This document shows positions 22,901 to 33,085 of a DNA stretch of 64,000 bases, in pieces. The notes under the pieces were generated by a model. The model saw only the letters and a program-made list of their open reading frames with translations, ran no database searches and was not told the DNA's origin. The position numbers were made by a program, and so were the translations under genes. The stretch comes from Rhexocercosporidium sp. MPI-PUGE-AT-0058 (Eukaryota; Ascomycota; Leotiomycetes; Helotiales), in NCBI GenBank assembly GCA_020746875.1, contig JAGTJL010000008.1, positions 186,001 through 250,000 of the forward strand, read 5' to 3'. Numbering within the stretch: position 1 is the stretch's first letter; each line of letters begins with the position of its first letter.

Positions 22901-23587
22901 TGCAATTAATTTACCGTTTTCTTCTGTGCAGACAAGTGTGTTCTCAAGTTTCACATCACCGTCAGCAATACCAGAGGCATGCAACGCAGCAAGTCCATTC
23001 ACAATATCATGACAAAATTTGATCTTCTCCACCACGGTAACTTTCGGATCATGTTTCTTCTGCAGATAATCTCTCAATGTACCGTGAGCAGCAAACTCAG
23101 CGACCAAATAGAGAGATATATGCTGTCCAACAGCTCGAGATCCATAGCCTAGCAGCTGGACAACGTTGGGACAGTCTCGGATCGGATCGTGAGTGAGGAT
23201 GCGAAGTTCTCGAAGCACCGTCTCGATTGACCTACTGTTTTCCGCCGGATCGATCTTCGTCGATGCATATTCAGTGGCTCTGATATATTTGATCGCGACG
23301 ATTTGGCCGCCTCCTTCTTTGTTGAACTCCCCTCTATCGACTCGGTAGCATGCACCTTGGCCGATGTTGAAAATGGTCCCTGTAGGGTTGAAGCTTATGG
23401 GTCTGTAGCGATTGAGGTTTGGGACGACAAGTACGAATTGCCAGACATCGGCAATATCGAGACCTAGTGGATTTGGGTCACTGGATGAGCCCGGGGTTTG
23501 AAACGCGGGGGCAGGGGCAGGGTCGTTCGAGTCGGATAGGATGGTCCTATTGAAAGTCTCTGTGACATCGTATATAGAGTCGTCCAT
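16927..23587 (-). CDS. Giant kinase-SEL1-ankyrin-TPR protein, 2132 aa, 6 exons
   Basis: Exons 23587-22479, 22428-22353, 22309-17549, 17501-17410, 17359-17128 and 17055-16927 join with correct phases to 2133 codons. Residues about 70-365 form a protein kinase: VAIKYI lysine, DGDVKLEN catalytic loop (HRD His replaced by Asp, but Asp, Lys and Asn kept), SDFG, YNAPEV and CDIFSFGLMVWE, so it is probably active. Residues about 400-470 resemble SEL1 repeats (ILGRALFELGMCYFYGFGVGPDRE). Residues about 560-1140 are ankyrin repeats (GSLLHFVARLGHLSAVKLLVDSGADVN; TPLHVACLLGNYQRVVELVDSGANV). Residues about 1175-2090 are kinesin-light-chain-type TPRs (LGKTDEVIELN, YHKQGMWSEMETLQQEIVEIFKRTLG). The architecture suggests a sensor or scaffold kinase, with repeats that bind a ligand or partner and the kinase as output. 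Substrate unknown. Confidence 0.85.
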
Positions 23588-24233
23588 AGTGACGGATGTA
23601 ACTTGCGACTAAAGACTTCCCTTGGAGCTCGCCGACGAGCCTCCGGGTGAGGATACAAGACGTGGACACACGAGGCAGAGTTGACTGAAGAACGAGGGGA
23701 GTGCGGCTGAAGTCTTGGCACATGAAGTGTCCCTCCCAGTCAAACAGGTGACGTACATTGAAATGTTTTAGGCAGGATCGTAATAATGTGTTCACATTTT
23801 TGCTTGTGTATTGCTTGCGATAATCGTATGCGATATCAGTTGAGGTGGTTTTAGAACGTCAATTTCAGATGAGAAATTATAGCGCGTTCAATATTTAGGC
23901 TGTGCCCATCGAAGCTAGTCCTGGTGGGTGCGCAGCTACGTCAAGAGTCGGCGTGAAAGAGAGATTTGCGTGATCTTTTGCTTCGAGGTAGATTTGAAAA
24001 GTAAAATATACTATGCACTTCACTCCCATGAGGCCGTACTGTTCATAGGTATATTCGTATATCTCTATGTTAAGTCTCCACCAATTACCCTGCTAGCTTG
24101 GACTATCAAATTACCTCAAATGCCTGCCGATTCTCGTACACGTCTTTGCTACCATGATGATCAGACGCTCGTTCTTTTCGATATCACTTCTCCTTCACCC
24201 CTCATTCTCTAATCGTGTTCGTGTCAGTCGTGA
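23588..24233. other. Intergenic, 646 bp
   Basis: No gene seen; expected promoter of the kinase-ANK-TPR gene at 23588-23900 and the 3' flank of the secreted-protein gene. Confidence 0.6.
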
Positions 24234-25357
24234 TCAATGAGTCGAAGTAGGGAGCGAAGTCATCGTCTCTGTGCTTGAGTTGAAATAAGTGATGGATGTA
24301 AAGCTTAAGATGGCATGTGAGCTAGTTAATATTTCTACTTCAGAGGCATGGGTGGACATCGGTATATCTGCTCCCACGCTGACAGTGATGGAGAATGTGT
24401 TAGTGTTGGTGTGTGTCTCGAAAATGACGCTGGATAGTGTGCAACCTTCGGCTGTGGTGGGAACAGCAGGGTCATTGGTCACTGTGTTGTGAGGAAGGAA
24501 AGTGAAAGCACCTCCTGCAGTCTTGGTGGTAAGAGGCTTAGAGTACACGGAGTCACTGGGAAGAAGGGATGTGACGATGCAGGAGCAGGCTGATGAAATG
24601 CGGGTCGGATCCGCATGGCATCTGTGAATTATTAGATTGAAGGTATAAAGGTTGAAGTTATGAAGAACGTGTTTAGACAAGGAGCTTACTGGGAGACATA
24701 GTCAGGCAAGTTGGTCGTTGCGGCGTTTATGGTCGTTGTATAGGTGGCACAGAAATCTGTTAGTTGTGTGTGGCGGATGAACTGGCGGAGACAATTATTG
24801 TGGTGGCATCCATTTGGCTTGACGGTAGAAAGTGCGGGAGGACTGGAGTTAGAAATAGAGGTGGCGGGGACAGTAGCAATTGAGGAAATGGTACCCATGT
24901 CGCTGGTGGCTGCTGTATGCACAACGGAGGTGTAGACGTCGGTGTAGCTGCTGCTTGGAGTAGGAGATGATACGTTGAGGGATGTGATCTCAAGATCAGC
25001 TACAATGCTGTTGAAGCTGCGATAGGAATGAGTCGCGGGAGTGTGCTCGGCGATCGCAGCAGAGCCAGTAATCACCCCAGTAGGCATGATGATGATAGTT
25101 GTGTAGGGAACGGCTGATGGTTCGGTAGCCGTAGCGTTCACATAGACCCCGTCATTGTTGTGGATTGCAATGTCGGTGGGAATGGGAGTGTGGAGAGTGG
25201 ATGGAAGTTCCGCTATCGAAGTGACCGTCACTGTCTGGATACAAGAGATTGGGCAAACTAGTAAATCACCCTGCCCACTGTGGCCGCCATCAGTTGCAAC
25301 AGCGTGGGAGGAAAGACCAAGGGCAATGAAGCCTACGAGACTTGTCTTGGACGACAT
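24234..25357 (-). CDS. Secreted Ser/Thr-rich protein with Cys module, 351 aa
   Basis: Exon 1 25357-24690 and exon 2 24621-24234 join in frame over a 68-nt intron. The Met at 25357 is chosen because it begins a good signal peptide (MSSKTSLVGFIALGLSSHAVA); a longer frame upstream lacks one. The mature protein is rich in Ser, Thr, Ala and Val, as in heavily O-glycosylated wall or surface proteins. It carries a Cys module formed across the intron: CHHNNCLRQFIRHTQLTDFCATY, then LPDYVSQCHADPTRISSACSC. This NNCLR...FC...C...SSACSC pattern recurs in fungal secreted proteins of unknown function. No C-terminal GPI hydrophobic tail is seen. An 11-G tract (25370-25380) lies 12 bp upstream of the start codon. 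Confidence 0.75.
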
Positions 25358-26445
25358 GATATGCCAGCTGGGGGGGGGGGAGTGGAATGGTAAGAAGAAG
25401 GAAGATATAGAAGATACAGAGTAAAAGGGGAGATTGAGGGTGTCGCTCAGTGCTGAATGACGACTGGAAATCGTAACGAACTGCGATAGACTTCTTATAT
25501 ATGAGGCTTCAATGACATTGATTTTCATGTGAAAGAGGAGTAGATGAACCACTGAGTAGGGAAACTTCAGACATTGACAATATCCGGGGTTCCCTCGAAT
25601 TCCTTCCTTGGATTCATGATCTAGGGGGTGGGATCTGTCTCTCTCGGAAGAGTTGAAGATAGTGTTTGGTTGAAGGAAGGCACGAAGACGGCGAGGGTAG
25701 ACTGAGAGACATTTGATGTACTGCGGATACTACGACTCATCAGTTCGTAAGGAGAAACGACCAGTTTCTTCGCCCTTTCTACTGTGAGTGAATAGACTTG
25801 TGGTGCATCCGAAGGGATTATCCTAGCCGTGGTGCAGCATGCGCGCAATGTATGCGGGTACAAGCTGGGGGTATGTCATGCCTGATGTTGCGCAATTCTG
25901 CAATCCTGCAAATCATAGAATGTCTTAAGTACGTGAGAATAAGCACAAGGGGACAAATATTCTTTTCCTCAAATAGGCAATATTGCGGATTTGTATTATC
26001 ACTTCGAGGGAGAATGATTTTCGATCGAAGGGAGAGAAGGGGGAGGGATGAAATGTGAAATGTATCAATGACGCCTTGCCGTTTCGAGTTTAGATCCGGC
26101 TTAAAAACAACCTCCCAGCCCGTCCCGAAGAACAGCCCCCCGCCCTGGCAGCTCGGGCTCCTCAGATTTCTATTGGCACTGCATCGCTCCCTACATCAAC
26201 ATCAACAAATATGAATATGAACACAAACACCAACACCAACACCACGACGCACCCCTTTGTTTACCTTGCATAGATCCCGCCTGTCCATTCATATAATATC
26301 GACAATTGGATATCTTGCGCGCCTTGCGTTCTCTCCCCATGAGCCGGCCGCGTGTCATTGGAAAGATTGGGTGTTGAGCGAGTTGACCTGATCCCATCCA
26401 CCCCCCTTTGCTACAAGCCAATTTCCCCTCTTCCCCTTCGCAATT
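25358..26445. other. Divergent intergenic region, 1088 bp
   Basis: Holds the promoters of the secreted-protein gene (left) and MEH1 (right). An 11-nt poly(G) tract lies at 25370-25380 and a short ACACCA-type tandem at about 26222-26245. No gene supported. Confidence 0.6.
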
Positions 26446-27159
26446 ATGGGCGTCTGCTCGTCATGCCTTGGCCGCGAGAGAGACCACGAACTGTCCGACG
26501 AGGTAAGTGGAGGGGAGTGTGTCTTGCTCTATCTGCCACGTCTGACCCCTGCATTGAATGATTGACTGACTCCTTTGGCTGGGCAGGACGAGCAATCGAG
26601 ACTCCTGTTCGACGACCCTCACGCAAACCACTATGGAAGTTTTGGGGAGAACAATACGGGCGCAATACTGGCAGATCCTCAAGAGGTCCAGCGAGAGAAC
26701 GAGGCACTACAGAAGATAGTCACGCTAACATCAAAGTAAGGGTCTAGCGCTTCTATCTGCTGCTTGGGACAAGAGACTCGAAACCCGCACACCCTCGATT
26801 CCTTGCTACAGACAATGAACCACCAGCTAATACCTATTTCTAGCCACTTGGTTGACATCTTTGCCATGGTACCACAAAACGCCATCGCACAAGCTACATC
26901 CCCCACCGCGACAAACACTCTGTTTCCCGCCCAGGATGCTAGATTGGTGCGGTACCAGGACGTATTATCCAAGATCTCTCCGTCAGACCCATCGTGTAAG
27001 ACCAATCAACACCCTATAGACCACACGCCCATTGCATCAGATGGTTGGATATCGGACGACGAAGACGTGGAGGAAATGAAAGGACACACGCCCGTCAAAT
27101 CAGAGGGCATAGGAGCGTTGCTGGGAGGGTTCGCAGACGCAGATTCAGCTATGAGATGA
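26446..27159 (+). CDS. MEH1: LAMTOR1/Meh1 (Ego1) family lysosome/vacuole membrane anchor, 173 aa
   Basis: Scaffold of the Ragulator/EGO complex, which anchors Rag GTPases to the vacuole for TORC1 control. Exons 26446-26502, 26587-26735 and 26844-27159 give 174 codons. The N-terminus MGVCSSCLG carries Gly2 for N-myristoylation and Cys4/Cys7 for palmitoylation, the lipid anchor of this family. It is followed by DEQSRLLFDDPHANHYGSFG and the conserved helix RENEALQKIVTLTSNHLVDIFAM, rebuilt across intron 2. The C-terminal part is less conserved and ends in an acidic segment plus SEGIGALLGGF. The first exon encodes only the acylation leader, as is common in this family. Confidence in the family is high; the gene name follows yeast usage. 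Confidence 0.88.
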
Positions 27160-28268
27160 CATGGTTCTGATCTAGATCTGGAGACAGTTTTTTGTTCCAC
27201 GGCGTCGGGGCGTTGCTCGTTGTTGCGATACCACCTTCATGCGGTACGCTGGCCCCGATTCCGTTGGAGTGGTGAAAGGGGGATGACTGGATAAGAATGT
27301 CCAGCTAAGCGGCATCAGCTATGCGTTGTATCAATCAAGCATTCTCTTTCTCAACTACGACATTTCAGTGGCTACTCAGACATTGGCTGGGGCCTATCAT
27401 ATTGCACTCATGCCTCTAGCAGTCAGGCTGCGAGCAAGGTCCATTCGGCTTTAGCCACGTCCCCTAATTACAGTTCATCATCTCCCTCTCGCCCTTCTCA
27501 TAAAGAGCCGAGTCCTTCCTCTGTCTTTGTATATGATTCTGTCTCCTCTCGATCCAAGTCCCATTTATTGTTGGGTGCTCACAATTACTGCTGCCGCGTG
27601 CATCGTTCATCCCGCTGGGCTAAACTAGCCGCTCGCTTAAACCAAAATCAACATCCGCCCATAGCCAACACACAGACTTCACATCCTTCCCTCCTCTCTC
27701 CACCTTTCAACCACATCACCATCCCCAGATCACCACCTCCGACGTCTTCGCGATAATACGAGCATCCCGATCTATATTGCCATCTTCTTGCTATGGATAC
27801 GACGGTCTCCCAGCAACAACAGCAATCCCCTTCATGCCGATGAAACATGAGCTGGCTAAGCGCCCGGTTACTCCGCACTTCAGATACCGCCAGGTCACGC
27901 CGTGGGGAGGTCAGGTCAGCTGGCACTGGTGGAGATTATCAAGGCCGTTTCAGTGTCACACCCTATTGCTACCTCGGTCCCGAGCCCATTTTCCTTCCAT
28001 CCTCCGCCTGTCGTTCCAAGCGCCAAGACCAAATTTCATTAACCATGTCCCAGTCCTCCAACACATACAAGGAAATAATGTAGGAAATTCCCGAGACTCC
28101 CGTCTGCTATGCACGGTCCGGTCCGTCAACCTGTCCTACGACGAATGACGACAGGATACCATGGAAACGCCAAATCCAACCCCATCCATGCCTCCACAAT
28201 TCCACGCTCTCCCTGCGGCGTTGTCAGTGTTGGCCGCTCTACTCAGGCCGGAACTCATTGGCTACTCA
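27160..28268. other. Intergenic with possible unplaced exons
   Basis: Between MEH1 and a convergent small gene. About 27870-28030 on the plus strand reads SGQLALVEIIKAVSVSHPIATSVPSPFSFHPPPVVPSAKTKFH then a stop, and 28160-28280 reads METPNPTPSMPPQFHALPAALSVLAALLRPELIGYSLSQ then a stop. Both look coding-like, but I could not join them by plausible splice sites. Confidence 0.3.
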
Positions 28269-28822
28269 CTATCTCAATGACCTCTGCTTCTCATCGCGCT
28301 CTTGGCATAGCCTTGCCACATCGTGATGAAGCTGGGCGACAATGTCCTGCGCCTTTTCGATGGAAGCGCTGCGGCCATCGAGCTGTCTCCATCGAGCAAT
28401 CTTGTCTTCTTCTTTCTGGATATTTCGATACTTGGTGTCAATTTTGATGCAGATCCTGGCCGGCCGCCTTGTTAGCGATCTCTCACAGGCTGATGCATGA
28501 GCAGAACACGCCATGTCAATGTACTCAGGTCCAGGCACTTACTTGCACTTCTCTTCCTTCGCATATCGGTTCATCACCAATTTCATGCCACAAGTTTCTC
28601 CTGTTCTGTATTCCTTGGAACAGTGTTGGCGAAAGTGGCCCCATTTGAAGCAGTTGCAAGCCATTTCGTAACTTTTGTCAAGGTGTCAGCTTGTATGCCA
28701 AACCAGCCCAGCCGCCAGCACTACTGGGACGTATATTCGAGAGACAGATTCCGGCTCTGATCTCTGGATATTCCTGAATGGAAGGGAAGCTCGGACAATA
28801 CTCACGTGTCATAGAAGCACAT
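28269..28822 (-). CDS. Small conserved fungal protein (MCFYD family), 110 aa, 3 exons
   Basis: Exon 1 is only 17 nt (28822-28806, MCFYD plus 2 nt), followed by exon 2 28671-28543 and exon 3 28455-28269; phases agree and give 111 codons. The product begins MCFYDTYEMACNCFKWGHFRQHCSKEYRTGETCGMKLVM, then EEKCKICIKIDTKYR, and ends in a charged helix. I recall this MCFYDxY...GHFRQHC...TGETCGMKLV...CKIC layout as a recurrent unnamed protein of Leotiomycetes and related fungi. The Cys/His spacing (CNC, HxxxHC, TC, CKIC) suggests zinc binding; that is inference. The tiny first exon and AAG acceptor of intron 1 would make automatic prediction fail. Confidence 0.75.
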
Positions 28823-31800
28823 TGTGAAGCGTAACTAGGAAAGAAACCCGTCAGCTTGGCCTCTAGATGCGGTCGGTGATGAAACCAACTCGAGCAGGAT
28901 GTTGCAACTCACTGGGTGTCGGCGGAAGGTTCTGGGAAGATCAATATTGAATCTAGCTGATCGAGGGTTGAATTCGATGGATGCAGGGTCTGCTAGAAAC
29001 CTGTATGAGGAATGTTTGAGAATGTTGTGAGTTGTGAAGATACGACTGGCTATGAAGGGCTTGTTGCTGATACTGAGAAGATATTTCCTACAAAATGCGG
29101 ACGTCAAGGTGGTATTTATCCTCAAACTCGAATTCTTTAGATGATGGCAGATTGTTGACTTGTCTAGTCAGCTCTTCTCCGCCCCGCTCAGACTCCCAGT
29201 CTTGCCACACCATCTCTCGATCATCTCCCTAGAAGTCGAGCCACCGAACAACGCACAATATGCAGCGATCCCATCACGGACCTGGGCAGAAGTTCGATGT
29301 GATGCTCTCTGCATGCATCCCTGGATTGCCACCTCCTATCGCATCATTACCTTCCTTTCACCTCTGCTCAGTCTTGCCGTGTCCGTCTCGATCCGGGTCG
29401 AGCGGCCCTCGTCGAGGCAGTTCAAGCCTGGCTGTGATAGGACAATGGACGAAGTCATGATGCCAGCTCACGATGTTGTCTTTTTGAAAGGTGATTGAGG
29501 CGCGTCTGCATGCCCATGGCGTCTGCACGTCGATACGCTATTTCATCACATTACCAGGCCTCGATGCATCTTCTCCTCACTTCCTTGGTTCGAATTCATT
29601 TATTTCCTCGTGGTCTATGGTGTGGTTCCTGTTATGCGGGCCATTCAAGTTGAGCGAGGCCGCGGGACGGTCGGGAGCCCTCAGACAGACCTCAGCCATG
29701 ATCATTGTGGAAGAATGTTCTGCTCGAAATGAGCAGAGAAATGCCTCAACCTCCCAGACCTGTCCAACCGGAATGGATGTGGACGAGCCGTCGTCCTGAT
29801 ATCGCAATGATGCTGGCAATAGCGTGGCGATATCACATCTGCTGGTCATGTTTTCTTTCACCACGTTTTCGATCCATGCTTTTCGAGCCTCCACACCCCC
29901 TCTACACCTGTTAGGAAAAGACCTTGCATCATTTTTGATTTGAGGAGGTAAGCCTTCGTCGATGGAATTTCTTGCAATTGGCTTTGTTGAGTCAGGTCTG
30001 TCATGGATGGAAGTCCGCTGACTGCTCGTCACCGTGGAGAAACGGATCCGTCTCCGCAACCTCAAGGGGGGCCGCATGGAACTTGCGTCAAGCTTTGGAT
30101 ATTTCCTGCCGTCGATGATATGCAACGATGTGTTGTCAGTGATGGCATCAAGCACGTTAGATATTCATCACTTCGCTGCATGAGAACCAACACGAGCTCG
30201 AATTGCATATCTGCAGATCCTTCAACCACCTCGCCACTCACTAGCTTGAAAGATCATACTTTCGCTAAGGATTTGGGGGAGCTGCTTCCCGAGTGGCCTC
30301 TGACGTGGCGGATTGAGTTTGGTTGATGTGATGTGAGTTCTTACTCGAGAAATAGTAGGGCTTGCCTATACTACATATTGGCCAGGGATGCCAACGGCTG
30401 GGCTCTGGTCATTTCTGGCTTTCTGTCACATTTGATGATTCTGGGTTCTCGAGGACGTTCGAGATGGCTTTCAAGTTGGGGGCATTGTTCCGGGAGCAAT
30501 CGCAGTTGCAGCTTTCTGGCGAATTTCTTGTTGGCGGAGCGCCATGCTGATGATCGATTCAATGAGCAGCCCTCATTGCTCAACTTCGCGCCCTCGATTT
30601 TTCATGATGGCGGGATCTTTTGGTGGCAAAAGAAAAACAGAGATTGCAAGCTTCAAGTCACACCGCTTTTAGGCTTATTCAAGCCGACTGCAATCGGGCT
30701 TTGATGTGGAGTTGGTGAAGCGATGACAGGATCAAGGATCATAGTCTCGAATAATTTCCGACGAAAGACGTCTCGACCACGAGCAAGGGGGCTGGGACTG
30801 GATGGATCTCAAGCTCCCTCCAGTGATGTTGCCTAATGCAAAGAAAGGTTGGACAGACGCAGAGGAATTCGCCCCCAGACGTTGTTTACAAACATTTGGC
30901 CGTCCCCACGCTCCAAGGGCTGGCATTGGAGGTAAACAAGGCCAATTACCAGGCCAGTCGAGACCTGAGTCGATCATCAGATTTTTGCAGGTCGCAGACT
31001 CTCGCTACGCCAAAGGACATGTTATCTCTTCCAAAAAATTGTGCAAAGAACCGTTCTGAAGACGTCCAGGTCTGTCGTCAGTATGATCCCAACGGTCGGG
31101 TCCCTTTGAAATCATGTGTCAAGTAGTCGATGTGGACTGCCGGAGTCCTTTGTACCAGTCGCCCAATTGCATTGCAATAATGGCATGTGAGAGTTAAACT
31201 ATGGTGCAGCCTCACGATTCAGCACTTGCGGCTGATGATTGGAGGACGCCGCGGAACGGGCTTCTTGGGACAGACCAGCTATTCCGCTCGCCGACAGACA
31301 GCGAGGGTATCAACAAACCTCAGTAAGGCTGTGTGGGTCGCGATCTGATTTGGCAGGAGGAAGGGGTGAGCTGGCTCGCCAAACCTACTGCTGCAAAGCT
31401 AGCAAGCTGCAGATGGCACTGCAGAGAGCGTGTCAGGGAGGGAGCGGTAGCTGATTCGGGCGACGGACTGTGCACGCCGGCTTGGAGCTAGAAAGAGACT
31501 GATCATGCAACTCATGGGCAGGGCTGGGAGGTGAGTCCGACTGACTGGCTCGCGAGCATGCTGTGGTCGGAAGGGTGCTCGGTCATTTCGATGAGCTGGC
31601 GAAGGTGGATGGGCTTGGAGGTCGCCCGCCCTGGACCCATGGCCCAATGGAGGGGTGGTGATATTTGAGGCTCGACAAGAGGACGCGAGGGGTGTGGCCC
31701 AGTGACCACCGAGTGCTTCTTGTCATGGAAAATGGGCAGTCAGATTCGTGTCACCCGCGGGATATCGGGACTTCTGTTAACAATAAAGTCTGTCGATAAA

Positions 31801-32353
31801 TTAACATGCCTCTCTGGCCCTGCTTTTTTCCTTAGATGAAGATCCAACTGTTATCTCAAAAAAAAAAAGTCAGAAAAGGGGGTCAGTCGTCTGGCCGTAC
31901 TCACATGATATATATCACGTGACCATACAGCGTAGCTTTATGAGGTAGCCAACTCAGCGCCATTTGTCACCAGTGATTGAAATATGAGATTGTCCAAAGA
32001 ACCGTAGAAATTTCAATAGGAGCAAATAAGCGCCCAGCAATTATACCTGACACAGATAATCCGAGTCGTAGCGGCACGGACGTTTCTCATCTGATCCATT
32101 CCCTGTCTCAGATGACGCTCCGGATCGGTACGTGCCTAAGTACCCCGCTAAGTAACGACGACGACAACACTTCTTCAACCGTAACACAACTCAACGCGAC
32201 TCAAGAAACAATATTTCGACCCGGATACCCACGACGCTACATCTACCCTATTCTCATCTGGCTTGTCTCGAGTCATGATCTTCTAAACGCCCACATAACA
32301 GTTCGAAATAAGCGCCAACTACAGCCCCTCCACCACCCTCGCCAGCATCACCC
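28823..32353. other. Gene-poor stretch, 3.5 kb
   Basis: No gene I can support. Several frames of 60-190 codons exist (for example minus 29577-30155), but they overlap one another on both strands and show no family signature. An 11-nt poly(A) occurs at 31858-31868 and a TATATCACGTGA element near 31911-31922. The final 300 bp are probably the promoter and 5' UTR of the F-box gene. Confidence 0.5.
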
Positions 32354-33085
32354 ATGTCAACAACCATGGCAACAACATCTCCAAACCTCCCAGGCCTCCC
32401 CTCTGAACTCCTCCTGCACATCTTATCATTCCTCGATATCCCCGATCTACTCACCCTGACTCGAACATCGCATCCCCTGCGCAGTCTCTCCCTCGATCCA
32501 CTCCTACACATCGCGCGGCTTCATCGCGCGTCAATCAGCCTGTCGCATTCGCTGCCTCTCCGGCCCTCCCTAGCAGATCTGATGGCACACCGAATATACA
32601 TAACACGTACTACGCTTGCAGCTCGATCTTTGGGGCGGAATCTCATTAGGATTAAGTTAAATAGGCAATTATTGAAGAGACCGAGTGCGGAGGAGCTGGT
32701 GCAGATGGGTGTTCTGCCCAGGGAGTGCTGGAGTAAGAAAGGAGGGGGTACGGGGTTGGCGCCGGCACTAGTGGAGACGAAGAGGAGGGTTGAGAGGGAG
32801 AGGGTTAAGGATACGTTGAGGGGGTGGGTGGAGGAGTGGAGGAGGAGGGGGAGTGAGGCGCTCGAGGGGCAGGAAGGGCAAAAACCAGATGTCAGGAGGA
32901 TGGCGAGAAGGTTTGGCAGGGACAAGGATAGGGAGGGAAGGGAGAGAGATATGTTGGGGCAGAAGTGGGGTGCGCAGAGACGGGAGAGGAGAGAGGCGCC
33001 TACGAGGGCGAAGGTTTTGGGTTTGAGGAGGTTTTGGGAGAGGGTTGGTCGGGAGGGGGGTGTACCTGCTGCGTCTATGTTGTGA
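32354..33085 (+). CDS. F-box protein with RPEL-like motif, 243 aa
   Basis: Single-exon gene. The N-terminal F-box is clear: LPGLPSELLLHILSFLDIPDLLTLTRTSHPLRSLSLDPLL (residues about 12-52), the Skp1-binding module of SCF ubiquitin ligases. Residues about 98-125 read IRIKLNRQLLKRPSAEELVQMGVLPRE, which matches the RPEL actin-binding pattern (RPxxEELxxxGIL). The rest is Arg-rich and strongly basic, with repeated RxxRRE segments and no WD or LRR repeats. A second Met (MATTSPN) five codons in is an alternative start. Probably a substrate adaptor; the basic tail may bind RNA/DNA or target the nucleolus, but that is guesswork. Confidence 0.8.
   Translation: MSTTMATTSPNLPGLPSELLLHILSFLDIPDLLTLTRTSHPLRSLSLDPLLHIARLHRASISLSHSLPLRPSLADLMAHRIYITRTTLAARSLGRNLIRIKLNRQLLKRPSAEELVQMGVLPRECWSKKGGGTGLAPALVETKRRVERERVKDTLRGWVEEWRRRGSEALEGQEGQKPDVRRMARRFGRDKDREGRERDMLGQKWGAQRRERREAPTRAKVLGLRRFWERVGREGGVPAASML

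Noticed and set aside
29577..30155. 192-codon minus-strand frame in the gene desert
   Set aside because: No domain, no hydrophobic or repeat structure, and competing open frames of similar length on the other strand; looks like chance.
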